A DNA stretch of 38,665 nucleotides from NCBI GenBank assembly GCA_020434585.1, contig JAGRAN010000112.1:1-38665 (forward strand), given 5' to 3'. Position 1 is the stretch's first letter. Every line of letters starts with the position of its first letter. The stretch comes from Bdellovibrionales bacterium. Lineage in GTDB: Bacteria > Bdellovibrionota_C > UBA2361 > SZUA-149 > JAGRAN01. Both the position numbers and the translations under genes were made by a program. Shown here one piece after another: positions 17,044 through 25,768 of this stretch. A model generated the notes under the pieces. That model was not told where the DNA came from. It saw only the letters and a program-made list of their open reading frames with translations, and made no database searches.

Positions 17044-18159
17044 TTGGCTCAACCGAAGATTTTAATTGTGGAAGATGAGGCGCTAATTGCTGCCGATCTG
17101 TCTGAAGTGATCGAACAGTTTGGCTACTCAGTCGTTGGCAGTCCCGCGACGGGTGAAGAAGCTGTGGAGCTTGTTCGAGCAGCTAATCCCGACGCTGTGT
17201 TGATGGATATCAGACTTGCGGGAGCGATGGATGGCATCGAAGCTGCGGGAAAGATAGCCGAGTTTTCCGACGTTCCGATAATTTACCTAACCTCACATGC
17301 TGACACTGCCACTCTTGAGCGAGCTAAGGTCACAGATCCGGCTGGGTACGTACTTAAACCGTTTCGCGAGCTTGAGCTGCGCGCCGTCATCGAAATGGCT
17401 CTTCCCGATGAAGCCGACGACGATGACGGTGATGGAGAAGGCGCTCCTGCCCATGAAGTCAGCGAAGACTTGCTTCAGCAGCTTAAGCGAATAGAACCAT
17501 TTACCGGCATAAGTGAACAAAGGCTCGCAAAGCTTTGTCGCAGAAGTCGGCAAGCAGACGTTGATGCCGGCGAGCTGATTGCACTAGAAGGCGATGAAAC
17601 GGTTTCTGGATTTATCGTCCTGCATGGCCGTGTTTCAATGATCAAGAGCAATATCGACGGCAAAGAGCTAATCGTCGAACTTTTGCCGGAAGGAGACGCC
17701 TTCGGATTGATGGCAGCGATCGATCGCAGTTCCTATCCTGTGACGGCGCGAGCGGATGTCGCTTCCCAAATTCTATGGATCCCTCGAGTAGATTTTGTAA
17801 ACTTTTTGGAAGCTAACCCAGATATCAGCAAAACCTTTCTTGAGCGCACATTTGCCAGGCTGCGAGATGCACATTCGCTTAGTCTTTCGCTCGCTCATGA
17901 CCGGGTCGAAGTTCGAATCGCTTCAGCGTTGACTGCGCTGCTGCCGAAGCTTTGTGCGCACCCGGAGGGGCAGGAAACTGACCAGGTCGTTAAAATGACG
18001 CGCCAGCAGCTTGCAGACTTGGTTGGTTCGACGCAGGAGACAGTAATTCGCATTACTAAACAACTTGAGCGAGACGAAATATTGAATCTCTCAACACCAG
18101 GTGAAATTCGAGTAGTTGATCCAGACAGGCTTGAAGATCTTGCCGCAGGCAGTATCTGA
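17044..18159 (+). CDS. Receiver domain fused to CRP/FNR-type transcription factor
   Basis: About 371 residues. The receiver domain (1-120) has the acidic pocket VEDE, phospho-acceptor Asp55 in LMDIRL, a Ser/Thr switch (YLTS) and the lysine in VLKPF. An acidic linker (DEADDDDGDGEG) leads to a cyclic-nucleotide-binding-like beta barrel (about 150-265) and a C-terminal winged HTH (MTRQQLADLVGSTQETVIRITKQLERD). The usual cAMP-contacting GE and RS/RT residues are not conserved (LPEGDAFGLMAAIDR, YPVTARA), so cAMP binding is doubtful; no FNR cysteine cluster is seen. It probably responds to the preceding kinase. No ATG: I chose TTG 17044 because it matches the usual receiver N-terminus; TTG 17029 is also possible. 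Confidence 0.88.
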   Translation: MAQPKILIVEDEALIAADLSEVIEQFGYSVVGSPATGEEAVELVRAANPDAVLMDIRLAGAMDGIEAAGKIAEFSDVPIIYLTSHADTATLERAKVTDPAGYVLKPFRELELRAVIEMALPDEADDDDGDGEGAPAHEVSEDLLQQLKRIEPFTGISEQRLAKLCRRSRQADVDAGELIALEGDETVSGFIVLHGRVSMIKSNIDGKELIVELLPEGDAFGLMAAIDRSSYPVTARADVASQILWIPRVDFVNFLEANPDISKTFLERTFARLRDAHSLSLSLAHDRVEVRIASALTALLPKLCAHPEGQETDQVVKMTRQQLADLVGSTQETVIRITKQLERDEILNLSTPGEIRVVDPDRLEDLAAGSI

Positions 18160-18198
18160 TAAGCGCTAAATCCTTCATATTCTTGCCATTCGCCGCAT

Positions 18199-18233
18199 GA
18201 GCGGGATCATACCGCCGCTCGTCCCCATTTTTT
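18199..18233 (+). terminator. Possible terminator of the kinase-regulator operon
   Basis: GAGCGG (18199-18204) pairs with CCGCTC (18215-18220) around a 10-base loop; six T follow after a 7-base gap (18228-18233). The gap is wider than usual, so efficiency is doubtful. Confidence 0.35.
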
Positions 18234-18248
18234 ACAATAGAACTGTAA
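18232..18248. promoter_or_regulatory. Short palindrome upstream of the ferritin-like gene
   Basis: TTACA-N7-TGTAA, centred 39 bases before the ATG of the DUF2383 gene. Spacing and symmetry would suit a homodimeric regulator, possibly the neighbouring CRP-type factor; this is inference. Confidence 0.25.
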
Positions 18249-18278
18249 TAAATGTTAAACCAACGAACAGGAGCATCT

Positions 18279-18728
18279 ATGGCAACTGTAATTGAAACAG
18301 GTACAACGCTGGCTTATCTAAATCATATTCTTCGAGGAGAAAGGGCAGCCGTCGACACTTACCAGACTGCTCTTGAGTCCGTGGAGGACGAGGAAATCTG
18401 CCAATCACTGCGCAAAATGATGGTGGACCACAAACAGAATGTTCTGCTGATTGAACGTGAAATTCAATCGATGGGCGGTGCGCCTGAAGAAAGCGCTGGT
18501 GTTTGGGGAACTGTTGCCAACGGTGTCACTGAAGTGGCAACAAATATCGGCGACAAAACTACCCTTTTGGCGCTTCGCGCTGGAGAAGGGCATGGAATTA
18601 GAGAATACGAAGGAATAATTAACAGCTCAGAAATGCTTAATAGCAGTGAAGTGCTGCTTAACAAAAAGCTTCTACCAGACTGTATAAAGCACAACGCTGA
18701 ACTTACAAAGCTAATCGACTCTATGTAG
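18279..18728 (+). CDS. DUF2383 ferritin-like protein
   Basis: 149 residues from the ATG at 18279, with AGGAG nine bases upstream. A four-helix ferritin-like pattern: LAYLNHILRGERAAVDTYQTALESV, then a conserved LRKMMVDHKQNVLLIEREIQSMGG, then EGHGIREYEGII and LLPDCIKHNAEL. The Glu and His residues at these positions match the DUF2383 / PA2169-type family, whose function is unknown but which is related to ferritin-like stress proteins. The preceding two-component pair and the small palindrome suggest regulated expression. Metal binding is not established. Confidence 0.8.
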   Translation: MATVIETGTTLAYLNHILRGERAAVDTYQTALESVEDEEICQSLRKMMVDHKQNVLLIEREIQSMGGAPEESAGVWGTVANGVTEVATNIGDKTTLLALRAGEGHGIREYEGIINSSEMLNSSEVLLNKKLLPDCIKHNAELTKLIDSM

Positions 18729-18782
18729 TGACGAAATCTTTGTTGAAAAAAGGCTGCGCGGGAACGGCTGAGTTTATTTGAG

Positions 18783-19532
18783 CTAGCCCTTCCCCTGCAG
18801 CCTATTCAGCGTATCGCGTGCCATGAATTGACCGTATCCAACAATGGTCTTACAGATTCTCATTTTGCTTCGTCCGATACGCTCGCCAGCCTGCAGGGTC
18901 ATCGGAACTTCTACGATATTCTCCGTCATTCGACTGAGTTTGATCAGCACCTCGACCATGCACTCGAATCCATCTTGCTCAATAAAATGTTCCCCGTGGC
19001 GAGCCAGGGCTGCCTTAAGCAGGGATGCGCGGTAAACTCGGTAAAAGGAACTAAATGTATGAACTCTCAGAGTGGGGTAGAAAATTCTCAGTAGTAGGTT
19101 TGCGGTTTTGCTTAGAATGAGCCGCAGCGGAGTGCTGTCGACGATTTTGCCGCCTGCGGCGTAGCAAGAGGCAAGCGCCAAGTCGGCGCCGTTTTGAATC
19201 TGTCGAACCATTTCAGGCAGAATGTCGAAGTCGCCGGTGTTGTCAGCTTCAATTGTCGCAATGATATCTTCATCCTCGGCGAGCTCGAGTGCTGCGGCAA
19301 AGCCCGTCCGGAACGCCTGGCCAACTCCGTAATTTGTTTCGTGTTTAACCACGCGGACTGGGTGTTGGCCGGCGCATGACTCGGCAATTGAAGCGGTTCC
19401 GTCAACACTTCCGTCATCGACAACTATAATCTGAAGTACTTCTGCGGGGGTCTGAATGTTGTCCAAAAGTTCAATGCATTTGCCGATATTATCGGCCTCG
19501 TTATACGCCGGTATAACGAATAACATTCTCAT
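18783..19532 (-). CDS. Glycosyltransferase family 2 (DPM1-like)
   Basis: 249 residues from an ATG overlapping the epimerase stop (TAATG), which implies coupling. The N-terminal half shows the GT-A fold of family 2: MLFVIPAYNEADNIGKCIELL, VDDGSVDGTASIA, NYGVGQAFRTG and a metal-binding region (TIEADNTGDFDILP) instead of the classic DxD. The arrangement resembles polyprenyl-phosphate sugar transferases (dolichol-phosphate mannosyltransferase type) without a C-terminal membrane domain. It is the last gene of a sugar-nucleotide/glycan cluster with the SDR epimerase and wecB. Acceptor and sugar cannot be assigned. Confidence 0.85.
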   Translation of the reverse strand: MRMLFVIPAYNEADNIGKCIELLDNIQTPAEVLQIIVVDDGSVDGTASIAESCAGQHPVRVVKHETNYGVGQAFRTGFAAALELAEDEDIIATIEADNTGDFDILPEMVRQIQNGADLALASCYAAGGKIVDSTPLRLILSKTANLLLRIFYPTLRVHTFSSFYRVYRASLLKAALARHGEHFIEQDGFECMVEVLIKLSRMTENIVEVPMTLQAGERIGRSKMRICKTIVGYGQFMARDTLNRLQGKG

Positions 19533-20503
19533 TAAAGTGCATCCTTCTGCCAAGAGATGGTTTTTAGCAAACCTTCTCTAAGGGCTGTGCGCGGCGTGAA
19601 GTTAAGAAGTTTTTTCGCAAGACTCAAGTCTGGGACCCTTCTGCGAACGTCTTCGTACTTTCCAAAATTCTCGTAGGGAATCAGGTTAAGATTTGCTGCG
19701 TCGCTGGATCCGCAGAGTTCGTGAATCAGTACGGCAAGATCATGAATAGTAATCTCATCAGCGTTGCCGATGTTAATAATTTCTCCGTCGACATCCTTAG
19801 CTTCGATTGTGCGAACGAAACCGTCTACTGTGTCGTCAATATAGCAGAAGCTTCTCGTTTGAAGACCGTCTCCGTGGATCTCCATCGCTTCGCCATTTAA
19901 TGCAGCAGTGATGAAGACCGACTGCGGGCCGCCCCACCAACTAAGGTGATGGCGCGGGCCATACGAACCAAAAATTCGGATAATCGTTGCAGGGAGACCA
20001 AAGGCGTCCCGGTAAGAAAGTAGCAGATGTTCGTCAAATAACTTGGAAACAGCATAGCCCCAGCGAGGGACTTTGCTTGATCCGAAGACCGACTCACTCT
20101 CTTCGCTGTAGGGTAGGCTCGGGTTGCGGCCGTACACATCTGAAGTTGATGCTAAAATTACACGCGCGCCATGTTCGGCAGCCGCGTCGAAAGTACTGAA
20201 CGCACCGAGGGCATTAATTCGCAAGGTGTCGATCGCTTTGCCGTAGCGCGGAATCTTGTAGGCGGCAAGATGGACAATCGTGCTTACGCCTTTGCACAAT
20301 GTTTTCATTTCCGCGGTATCGCTGACGTCAGTTTTCGAGAATGTAAAATTTGAATGATCGGAGACAGCGGCTAAGTTCTCCAGCCTGCCCATCGACAAAT
20401 TGTCTACCCCAATAACAGAGTATCCGCGCTGAATCAGGGTTTCACATAAATGGGAGCCGATAAATCCGGCTGCGCCTGTTACTAATATACGTGAATTACT
20501 CAT
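19532..20503 (-). CDS. NAD-dependent epimerase/dehydratase (extended SDR)
   Basis: 323 residues. A Rossmann motif TGAAGFIGSHL at residues 8-18, the acidic end of beta2 (GVDNLSMG), STSDVYG with the catalytic Ser/Thr, YAVSK (catalytic Tyr-Lys), IIRIFGSYGPRH and the sugar-binding GDGLQTRSFCYIDD are all present. These fit the UDP-glucose 4-epimerase / nucleotide-sugar epimerase branch. The gene lies between wecB and the GT2 gene, so it probably makes a nucleotide sugar for the same glycan. Exact substrate unknown. Confidence 0.88.
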   Translation of the reverse strand: MSNSRILVTGAAGFIGSHLCETLIQRGYSVIGVDNLSMGRLENLAAVSDHSNFTFSKTDVSDTAEMKTLCKGVSTIVHLAAYKIPRYGKAIDTLRINALGAFSTFDAAAEHGARVILASTSDVYGRNPSLPYSEESESVFGSSKVPRWGYAVSKLFDEHLLLSYRDAFGLPATIIRIFGSYGPRHHLSWWGGPQSVFITAALNGEAMEIHGDGLQTRSFCYIDDTVDGFVRTIEAKDVDGEIINIGNADEITIHDLAVLIHELCGSSDAANLNLIPYENFGKYEDVRRRVPDLSLAKKLLNFTPRTALREGLLKTISWQKDAL

Positions 20504-20606
20504 TGGAAGGTCTTGCCCCGCTGCCTGATAAACTAACTTCGGAAGCTAGCATTTGCCGCAGACAGTGGCAAAACCTCATTGCGTACAGCGCGATTGAGCA
20601 GTTTCG

Positions 20607-21722
20607 CTACGGCCGCTTCACCGCGAAGGAAGTTAATATTCCGACAATTTTTTCAGCTGAATCTCCTGAGCCAAATATGTCCGTCGGCGCGTTCATCGGC
20701 AATTGCGCTGAATCCGTATAGGCCAGGGTGATCTTTTCACGAGAAGCGCCGGTTAGGATGTTGCAACCGTATTGTACCAGTTCGCACCACTCTGTTTCAT
20801 CTCGCATGGTGATGCAGGGCTTGCCTAGCCACCAGGCTTCTTTCTGCAGGCCGCCGCTGTCTGTTAGCACACATCGAGACTCACCCGCTAGATACAACAG
20901 ATCTCTGTAGTTCAAGGGATCCACAAACTTAATGAAGTTCGAACGAATCCCAAATTTTTCCATCGCTTGTTTAGTGCGCGGGTGCAGGGGCAGAACTACT
21001 TTTTCGCTCCGCGAGATCTCGTCCAGTGCGGAAAAAATTTGGACCAGATTATCTTTGGAGTCTGTGTTTTCGGCGCGATGGCAGGTCGCAAGTGAAAACA
21101 CGGAGCCGATTTCGTCTCGCAGTCGAAGGACATCCGCCGAAGGCATAATACTTTGCTGCACATGCAGCAGGACATCGTACATTACGTCTCCAACCAAATG
21201 CACTTCTTGCAGAGCATTGCCGTTCGAGTCACTAGCTGGCATGCCCTCATTTTTGAGGTTCTTGACCGCAGTGGGTGAGGAGCAAAGCAGGATCCGCGAA
21301 ACTCGATCGGCTGCTATGCGATTTATCTCCTCCGGCATGTCCGGGCGGAAAGATCGCATACCGGCTTCTACATGCGCAGCGGGTATCTGCAGTTTTGCCG
21401 CAGCAAGCGCGCCTGCAAGTGTGCTGTTGGTGTCACCGTAGATCAGGACGAGATCGGGTCGATCGCCAATTAAAACTTTTTCAATTTGTTCGAGCATTTT
21501 GCCGGTCATCGCGCCGTGATTTCCACCGTGAATTTCTAAATTCCACTTAGGTTGCGGTATGCCCAGCTGAGTAAAGAACACCTTCGCCATGTTTTCGTCG
21601 TAGTGTTGTCCCGTATGCAGGATGTGCTCGACAATGTCCCTGTCAGCTGCGCTCATGGCACGCGAAACAGCGGCAGCCTTAATAAACTGAGGCCTGGCCC
21701 CAACGATGGTTGTGATATTCAC
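20607..21722 (-). CDS. wecB: UDP-N-acetylglucosamine 2-epimerase (non-hydrolysing)
   Basis: 371 residues, normal length. Converts UDP-GlcNAc to UDP-ManNAc, a precursor of surface polysaccharides. Motifs: GARPQFIKAAAVSRAM at the N-terminus, HTGQHYDENM, YGDTNSTLAGALAA, AHVEAGMRSFRPDMPEEINR, a CHRAENTD segment, LPLHPRT and LTDSGGLQKEAWWLGKP plus RDETEWCE. The ATG at 21722 lies 48 bases after the lipoprotein gene. It heads the wecB-SDR-GT2 group. Confidence 0.95.
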   Translation of the reverse strand: MNITTIVGARPQFIKAAAVSRAMSAADRDIVEHILHTGQHYDENMAKVFFTQLGIPQPKWNLEIHGGNHGAMTGKMLEQIEKVLIGDRPDLVLIYGDTNSTLAGALAAAKLQIPAAHVEAGMRSFRPDMPEEINRIAADRVSRILLCSSPTAVKNLKNEGMPASDSNGNALQEVHLVGDVMYDVLLHVQQSIMPSADVLRLRDEIGSVFSLATCHRAENTDSKDNLVQIFSALDEISRSEKVVLPLHPRTKQAMEKFGIRSNFIKFVDPLNYRDLLYLAGESRCVLTDSGGLQKEAWWLGKPCITMRDETEWCELVQYGCNILTGASREKITLAYTDSAQLPMNAPTDIFGSGDSAEKIVGILTSFAVKRP

Positions 21723-21770
21723 TGACTCACCCTTAGTGCAGATGTTGGCCAGGCACGGCTGTCGGAGAGG

Positions 21771-22295
21771 CTACAGCCCCTGCTTCTCAATGAAGACGCC
21801 TTTGTCTACTTTGGCAAAAAATTCCTGATAAAATTTTCCGTCTTCGATCTGCTGCACTGACACTGTGCCGCCAAAGTTGTCTAGAACCTTTGTTTGAAAA
21901 ATCGCGCGCACTCGCGTCTGGCTGCCGAACTCAGTTATGTTGACGGATGCTTCCATAATTTGATTGACCCGGTAGCGCGCCTCGGAGCCTTGCGCAAATG
22001 CAGCCATGAAAGTTTCAAGGCCGTCTTTGACGTCCGTTTCTTTTTTCGCAGTGATGAATCCGAGTTCCCGATCTGCGTTAGTTACGATAAATCCTTCATC
22101 CTGGAGCACGTTGAGCACGGCTTTCATTATTCGCTTTGTGTCCGACTTTTTATTCGGATACTCGCGTGTTTGCAGCTGCCTGATTTCCAACTGAGTTTTT
22201 TGGGGTGTTGGGGGTTGGTGAGCACAAGCAAATATCCCTGAAGCGGCGACCCAGGCCGCGGTGAGGAAACCAAAACTTCTAGAAAAGCGCTTCAT
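21771..22295 (-). CDS. Uncharacterised lipoprotein
   Basis: 174 residues with a basic start (MKRFSR), a hydrophobic h-region and a lipobox ending ASGIFAC, so the mature protein begins at Cys24. The mature part starts with a Gln/Thr-rich linker (HQPPTPQKTQ) followed by a compact domain: KRIMKAVLNVLQDEGFIVTNADRELGFITAKKE, then VNITEFGSQTRVRAIFQTKV. This arrangement is seen in conserved lipoproteins of Gram-negative bacteria without known function. GAGG precedes the ATG. It is 14 bases behind the previous lipoprotein gene, so probably in one transcript. Confidence 0.75.
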   Translation of the reverse strand: MKRFSRSFGFLTAAWVAASGIFACAHQPPTPQKTQLEIRQLQTREYPNKKSDTKRIMKAVLNVLQDEGFIVTNADRELGFITAKKETDVKDGLETFMAAFAQGSEARYRVNQIMEASVNITEFGSQTRVRAIFQTKVLDNFGGTVSVQQIEDGKFYQEFFAKVDKGVFIEKQGL

Positions 22296-22309
22296 CAGAT
22301 TTGCCTCGG

Positions 22310-22771
22310 CTAGAATTTGCTAGCGTGGTAGCTGAAGTCCTTGACGCGGCCGCCACCGTTGAACTTGATGACAACAGTAAGAGTCTTTTGCGTCGAAGCG
22401 GCTGCACCGGCCGAACGAGAGTAACTACCACCAAGTCCGCCGAGAATCATAACGTCGCTTCCGCCTCCTGCAGCGCCGGCGCCGCCGACAACTCCTCCTG
22501 AATCAGACGAAAACGAAACTTCGCTGGCAATTCTGTCGTAAATCCAAGTTTCATCGCCGTCTTCATCTTTGGCGACAATGTTTGGTGAGCCGAGTGCTTC
22601 AGCAACGGAGGCCTGGGACATGCCCTTCGTAATCTGACGCTGAACCGTGCCCACGGTCAGTTCGCGCTCGTTTGATGAATGCAGTGACTGAGAATGTTCC
22701 GCTGCGGACATGCAGGCGGGAGATGCGAATACTATGAACGCTGCGCTAATAAAGAGAATCGCTCGATTCAT
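22310..22771 (-). CDS. Lipoprotein with SmpA/BamE-like domain
   Basis: 153 residues from the ATG at 22771; GGAG lies upstream, and the longer frame has no signal peptide. Signal sequence MNRAILFISAAFIVFASPAC, with lipobox Cys at residue 20. The centre (VQRQITKGMSQASVAEALGSPNIVAKDEDGDETWIYDR) follows the SmpA/OmlA (BamE) pattern of GM..xxV..alG.P and W.Y. A Gly/Ser-rich insertion (GGVVGGAGAAGGGSD) separates it from the last beta strand (KTLTVVIKFNGGGRVKDFSYH). Likely in the outer membrane. Assignment to BamE proper is uncertain; many unrelated lipoproteins share the fold. Confidence 0.72.
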   Translation of the reverse strand: MNRAILFISAAFIVFASPACMSAAEHSQSLHSSNERELTVGTVQRQITKGMSQASVAEALGSPNIVAKDEDGDETWIYDRIASEVSFSSDSGGVVGGAGAAGGGSDVMILGGLGGSYSRSAGAAASTQKTLTVVIKFNGGGRVKDFSYHASKF

Positions 22772-22921
22772 TGAAAGTATGCTCCGAATTAATATGGTCA
22801 GACCCGCTGTATTATCTTTCGACCGGCGAAGAGCGCGGCTTAAGCTGTCCACTAAACTAACAAAGAATTGCTACGTATAGGACAACAAAAGCGGCAGAAA
22901 GGCACAGAGAATGAGTAGGAA

Positions 22922-23338
22922 TTATTGCTTGGGCTGGGTAGCAATTGCCAGCTTGGCGATACCCTGAGTTTTAGCCATGTCCATTACTCGGACAACAGTG
23001 CCGTGGTCGGTGTGTTCATCCGCTCGGATAACCACCGTTGCATCGCCTGAACTCTGGGCATGCTGCTTTAATCTGCTCTCAAGCTGCGTAGGAGTAAGCT
23101 CCTTACTGCCTACGAAGTACCCGCCAGACTTTGAAACGGTTATCGAAAGGAGTTTGGAGGTTTCGTCGGAAGCTTGGCGCTGTTGCGCTTTAGGAAGCTG
23201 AACTTTCAGGCCTGCATGATCATCGAACGTGGTGGTGACCATGAAGAAGATCAGCAAAATGAAAACGACATCAATTAATGGGGTGATGTTAATGTCGAGC
23301 ACATCATCTTGAAACAAACTTTCGTCTGTGAACTTCAT
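22922..23338 (-). CDS. ExbD/TolR-type biopolymer transport protein
   Basis: 138 residues: a cytoplasmic N-terminus with DINITPLIDVVFILLIFFMVTT, where the conserved Asp of the single membrane helix carries protons, followed by a periplasmic domain with VRADEHTDHGTVVRVMDMAKTQGIAKLAIAT. Typical ExbD/TolR features. The ATG overlaps the exbB-like stop by four bases. No TonB or TolA gene is in the window. It drives, with its partner, an outer-membrane or envelope process by proton motive force. Confidence 0.92.
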   Translation of the reverse strand: MKFTDESLFQDDVLDINITPLIDVVFILLIFFMVTTTFDDHAGLKVQLPKAQQRQASDETSKLLSITVSKSGGYFVGSKELTPTQLESRLKQHAQSSGDATVVIRADEHTDHGTVVRVMDMAKTQGIAKLAIATQPKQ

Positions 23339-24024
23339 GAAGCAGCTTCTGCTCGGGATAGGACTGGTTTGGGAGCTGGTTTGTCGGTAAGTCGGGCTTT
23401 CTGCATCGACTCGACGAACTCGGCGGCGATTTGTTCCATGCGCAGCGTGAGCTCACGACAGCGTGCCAAGAACATACGGTGAAATACCAAACAAGGAATT
23501 GCGATCGTCAGACCACAAGCTGTGGATAGCAGCGCTTCTGAAATCCCTCCAGAAAGCGCGGCCGCATTTCCAACGCCTTCGAGCTGAATGACCTCAAAAG
23601 TGTTGATCATTCCAGAAACAGTTCCCAAGAGACCTAGCAGCGGAGTTACTGCGGCGATGGTTCCAAGCGCTCCGATAAAGCGCTGCATCTTAGCGGCTTC
23701 AATTCTACCTGCCCGTTCGACGGCTTCTTTGATTTCCTCACGTGGCCGGTCGGCGAACCGAAGCCCGGCAAGGATGACTTTGGCTAGGGGGGAGTTGTCG
23801 GCCCGACAGAGACCGGCAATTTCGTCGAAGCGTCGTTCGGCAGCTAATTCCTCGAGGTCTGAGCGAAACTTAGGGGGGATAACCCGTGAGCGGCGCGGGC
23901 CGGAAATCAGTCGCTCGACGATAATCGCGACTCCGATCAGCGAACAAAAAGCTAACGGCCAGATAACCCATCCGGCCTTCGCAAGAAGCTCAAATAGCTG
24001 GTATTGCTCTGTGGTGGCAGACAT
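23335..24024 (-). CDS. ExbB/TolQ/MotA-family proton channel
   Basis: 229 residues with three membrane segments: WVIWPLAFCSLIGVAIIVERLI near the N-terminus and two around residues 120-185, which contain the conserved ATVTPLLGLLGTVSGMI-like region (AAVTPLLGLLGTVSGMINTF) and GGISEALLSTACGLTIAIPCLV. Works with the ExbD-type protein that overlaps it. The gene starts the minus-strand run extending to 18783. The segment between the two TM helices is short, as in ExbB/TolQ rather than MotA. Confidence 0.92.
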   Translation of the reverse strand: MSATTEQYQLFELLAKAGWVIWPLAFCSLIGVAIIVERLISGPRRSRVIPPKFRSDLEELAAERRFDEIAGLCRADNSPLAKVILAGLRFADRPREEIKEAVERAGRIEAAKMQRFIGALGTIAAVTPLLGLLGTVSGMINTFEVIQLEGVGNAAALSGGISEALLSTACGLTIAIPCLVFHRMFLARCRELTLRMEQIAAEFVESMQKARLTDKPAPKPVLSRAEAAS

Positions 24025-24083
24025 GGCCGAATGCTATACCATGTTCAGAAAGTCGAGTCTATAACTAGGTTATTTGCCGAGCC

Positions 24084-25697
24084 TTGAACGTTAAACCTGT
24101 AATCAATTTTTTTCGCTCCCGTTCGCTTTACCTCTCTTCGGGAATCATTCTCGGCTGTTCTTTTTTAGTTCCGGAATCGTTATCGATGTTGGTTTTGGGC
24201 TGGTTGTTCATGGTGACCGTGGCACTAGCAGTTAAACGCGATGAGCGATCTACTGTTCCCGGACTACTGCTTTGCAGCATGGTCGCGCACTTCATCGGTT
24301 TTTACTGGCTTCCCGAAACGACGACATTTTTTGGTGGGTTCCCGTATTGGGTTTCTCTCCTGATACTGCTTTTTTATTGCGCTGTGGCGTCGCTGCAATT
24401 TGTGCTTTGCGGAATTTTGTATGACTCCCTGCGCGGGACTGTGCTGAGCGGCTGGGACTTGGTTTTAGGCTTCAGCTGGTGCACAGCAGAATTCATCATG
24501 CCCAAAATCTTTCCCTGGCTATTGGCCCATACTCAAACTGTTTGGAGTTCCTTTGCAGCTTGGGCTGAGTTTGGCGGGACCGTGCTGCTTAGTTTGCCGT
24601 TAATGTGGTGGGCCTCCCTCGCAGCGTCTGCTTGGATCCAGCGGTCATTCAATCTTCGAACTTTAATTGGAGTGTTGGTGCTTGCGGCGATGACGCTTTA
24701 CGGCTGGCAGAGAAATGCAGAAGTGCTGGAGCAGATGAGCAAGATACCACCGTATCGCTTTGCTCTGATTCAGGGCAACTTAGCTGCAAAACAAAAGGGA
24801 GATCCACGTCAACTTGAGGCGAATCTTGACCTCTACCGCAAACTTTCAGAAGAGGCGGAAGCATCCGGTGCTGACATCATTATTTGGCCCGAATCGGTCG
24901 CGGCCTATTGGACTCCAGGAGAACTTCAGAACCTGCGCGATACGCGGTTCGATCCCGCTCCAGAGATAAGCGTTCCGTTCATATACGGTGGACTCTCTTA
25001 CGAACGCCGCCCAGAAGAAGAGCAGCAGGAACTTATTGCAGAAGTTAAAGAAGAGGTAACTGACGAGTATCGCAAGCAGATCCAACTGCGCTTCAACAAC
25101 TCGGCTTTTGCCATCGGAATGCACGGCGAAACCATCGGACGATATGATAAGCGAGCCCTGATGCCGATGGGTGAGTTTTTGCCATTTGAACGATCATACC
25201 CAAGCGTGCGCAAGCTCAGTCCACACACCGGCAACTTCGATCGTGGTCAAATTGAGGAGCCATTTCTGATTCAGCTCAAAGACGGCGGTCGGATGAAGGT
25301 GATGCCGCTCATTTGCTACGAAGATTTGGTTCCGCGTTTAAGCCTGGAGGCGGTCGAGCACGGCGCACAGGTGCTGCTTAACCTAACGAACGACGTATGG
25401 TACGGGGATACTGTCGCACCTTATCAGCACCACTTGCTGGCACTTTGGCGCGCAATTGAAACCCGCCGCTATCTGCTTCGATCGACGAACACTGGCTTCA
25501 CCGGGGTTGTCGATCCTTTGGGTCGTACTACAGCGTCTCTGCCGATCTTTACCGAGGGGATTTTGCAGGCCGAAGTTCATCCACTGGATATTTCAACCTG
25601 GTATGTCGAGTTTGGAGACAAGTTAGTGCAGATATTGGCCTTGTTGATTGTTACTGCTGCTTTGATCTGCCGAGTGAAGCGCCGAAAACTGACTTAG
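24084..25697 (+). CDS. lnt: Apolipoprotein N-acyltransferase
   Basis: Transfers the third acyl chain to the N-terminal Cys of lipoproteins in the inner membrane. 537 residues: about six hydrophobic segments in the first 220, then a CN-hydrolase (nitrilase) domain with a complete Glu-Lys-Cys triad: E270 (IWPESVAAYW), K356 (YDKRALMPMGEFLPFE) and C411 (LICYEDL). A final membrane helix lies at the C-terminus (LVQILALLIVTAALIC). The start is TTG at 24084. Lnt is consistent with the lipoproteins encoded nearby and shows that the host has a diderm envelope. Confidence 0.95.
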   Translation: MNVKPVINFFRSRSLYLSSGIILGCSFLVPESLSMLVLGWLFMVTVALAVKRDERSTVPGLLLCSMVAHFIGFYWLPETTTFFGGFPYWVSLLILLFYCAVASLQFVLCGILYDSLRGTVLSGWDLVLGFSWCTAEFIMPKIFPWLLAHTQTVWSSFAAWAEFGGTVLLSLPLMWWASLAASAWIQRSFNLRTLIGVLVLAAMTLYGWQRNAEVLEQMSKIPPYRFALIQGNLAAKQKGDPRQLEANLDLYRKLSEEAEASGADIIIWPESVAAYWTPGELQNLRDTRFDPAPEISVPFIYGGLSYERRPEEEQQELIAEVKEEVTDEYRKQIQLRFNNSAFAIGMHGETIGRYDKRALMPMGEFLPFERSYPSVRKLSPHTGNFDRGQIEEPFLIQLKDGGRMKVMPLICYEDLVPRLSLEAVEHGAQVLLNLTNDVWYGDTVAPYQHHLLALWRAIETRRYLLRSTNTGFTGVVDPLGRTTASLPIFTEGILQAEVHPLDISTWYVEFGDKLVQILALLIVTAALICRVKRRKLT

Positions 25698-25768
25698 TTT
25701 TGCGTGCACAAAGGGACTTGCTGTGACAAAATATGCAGGGTTGGGGTCATATATTTTGGTGATTGAAG

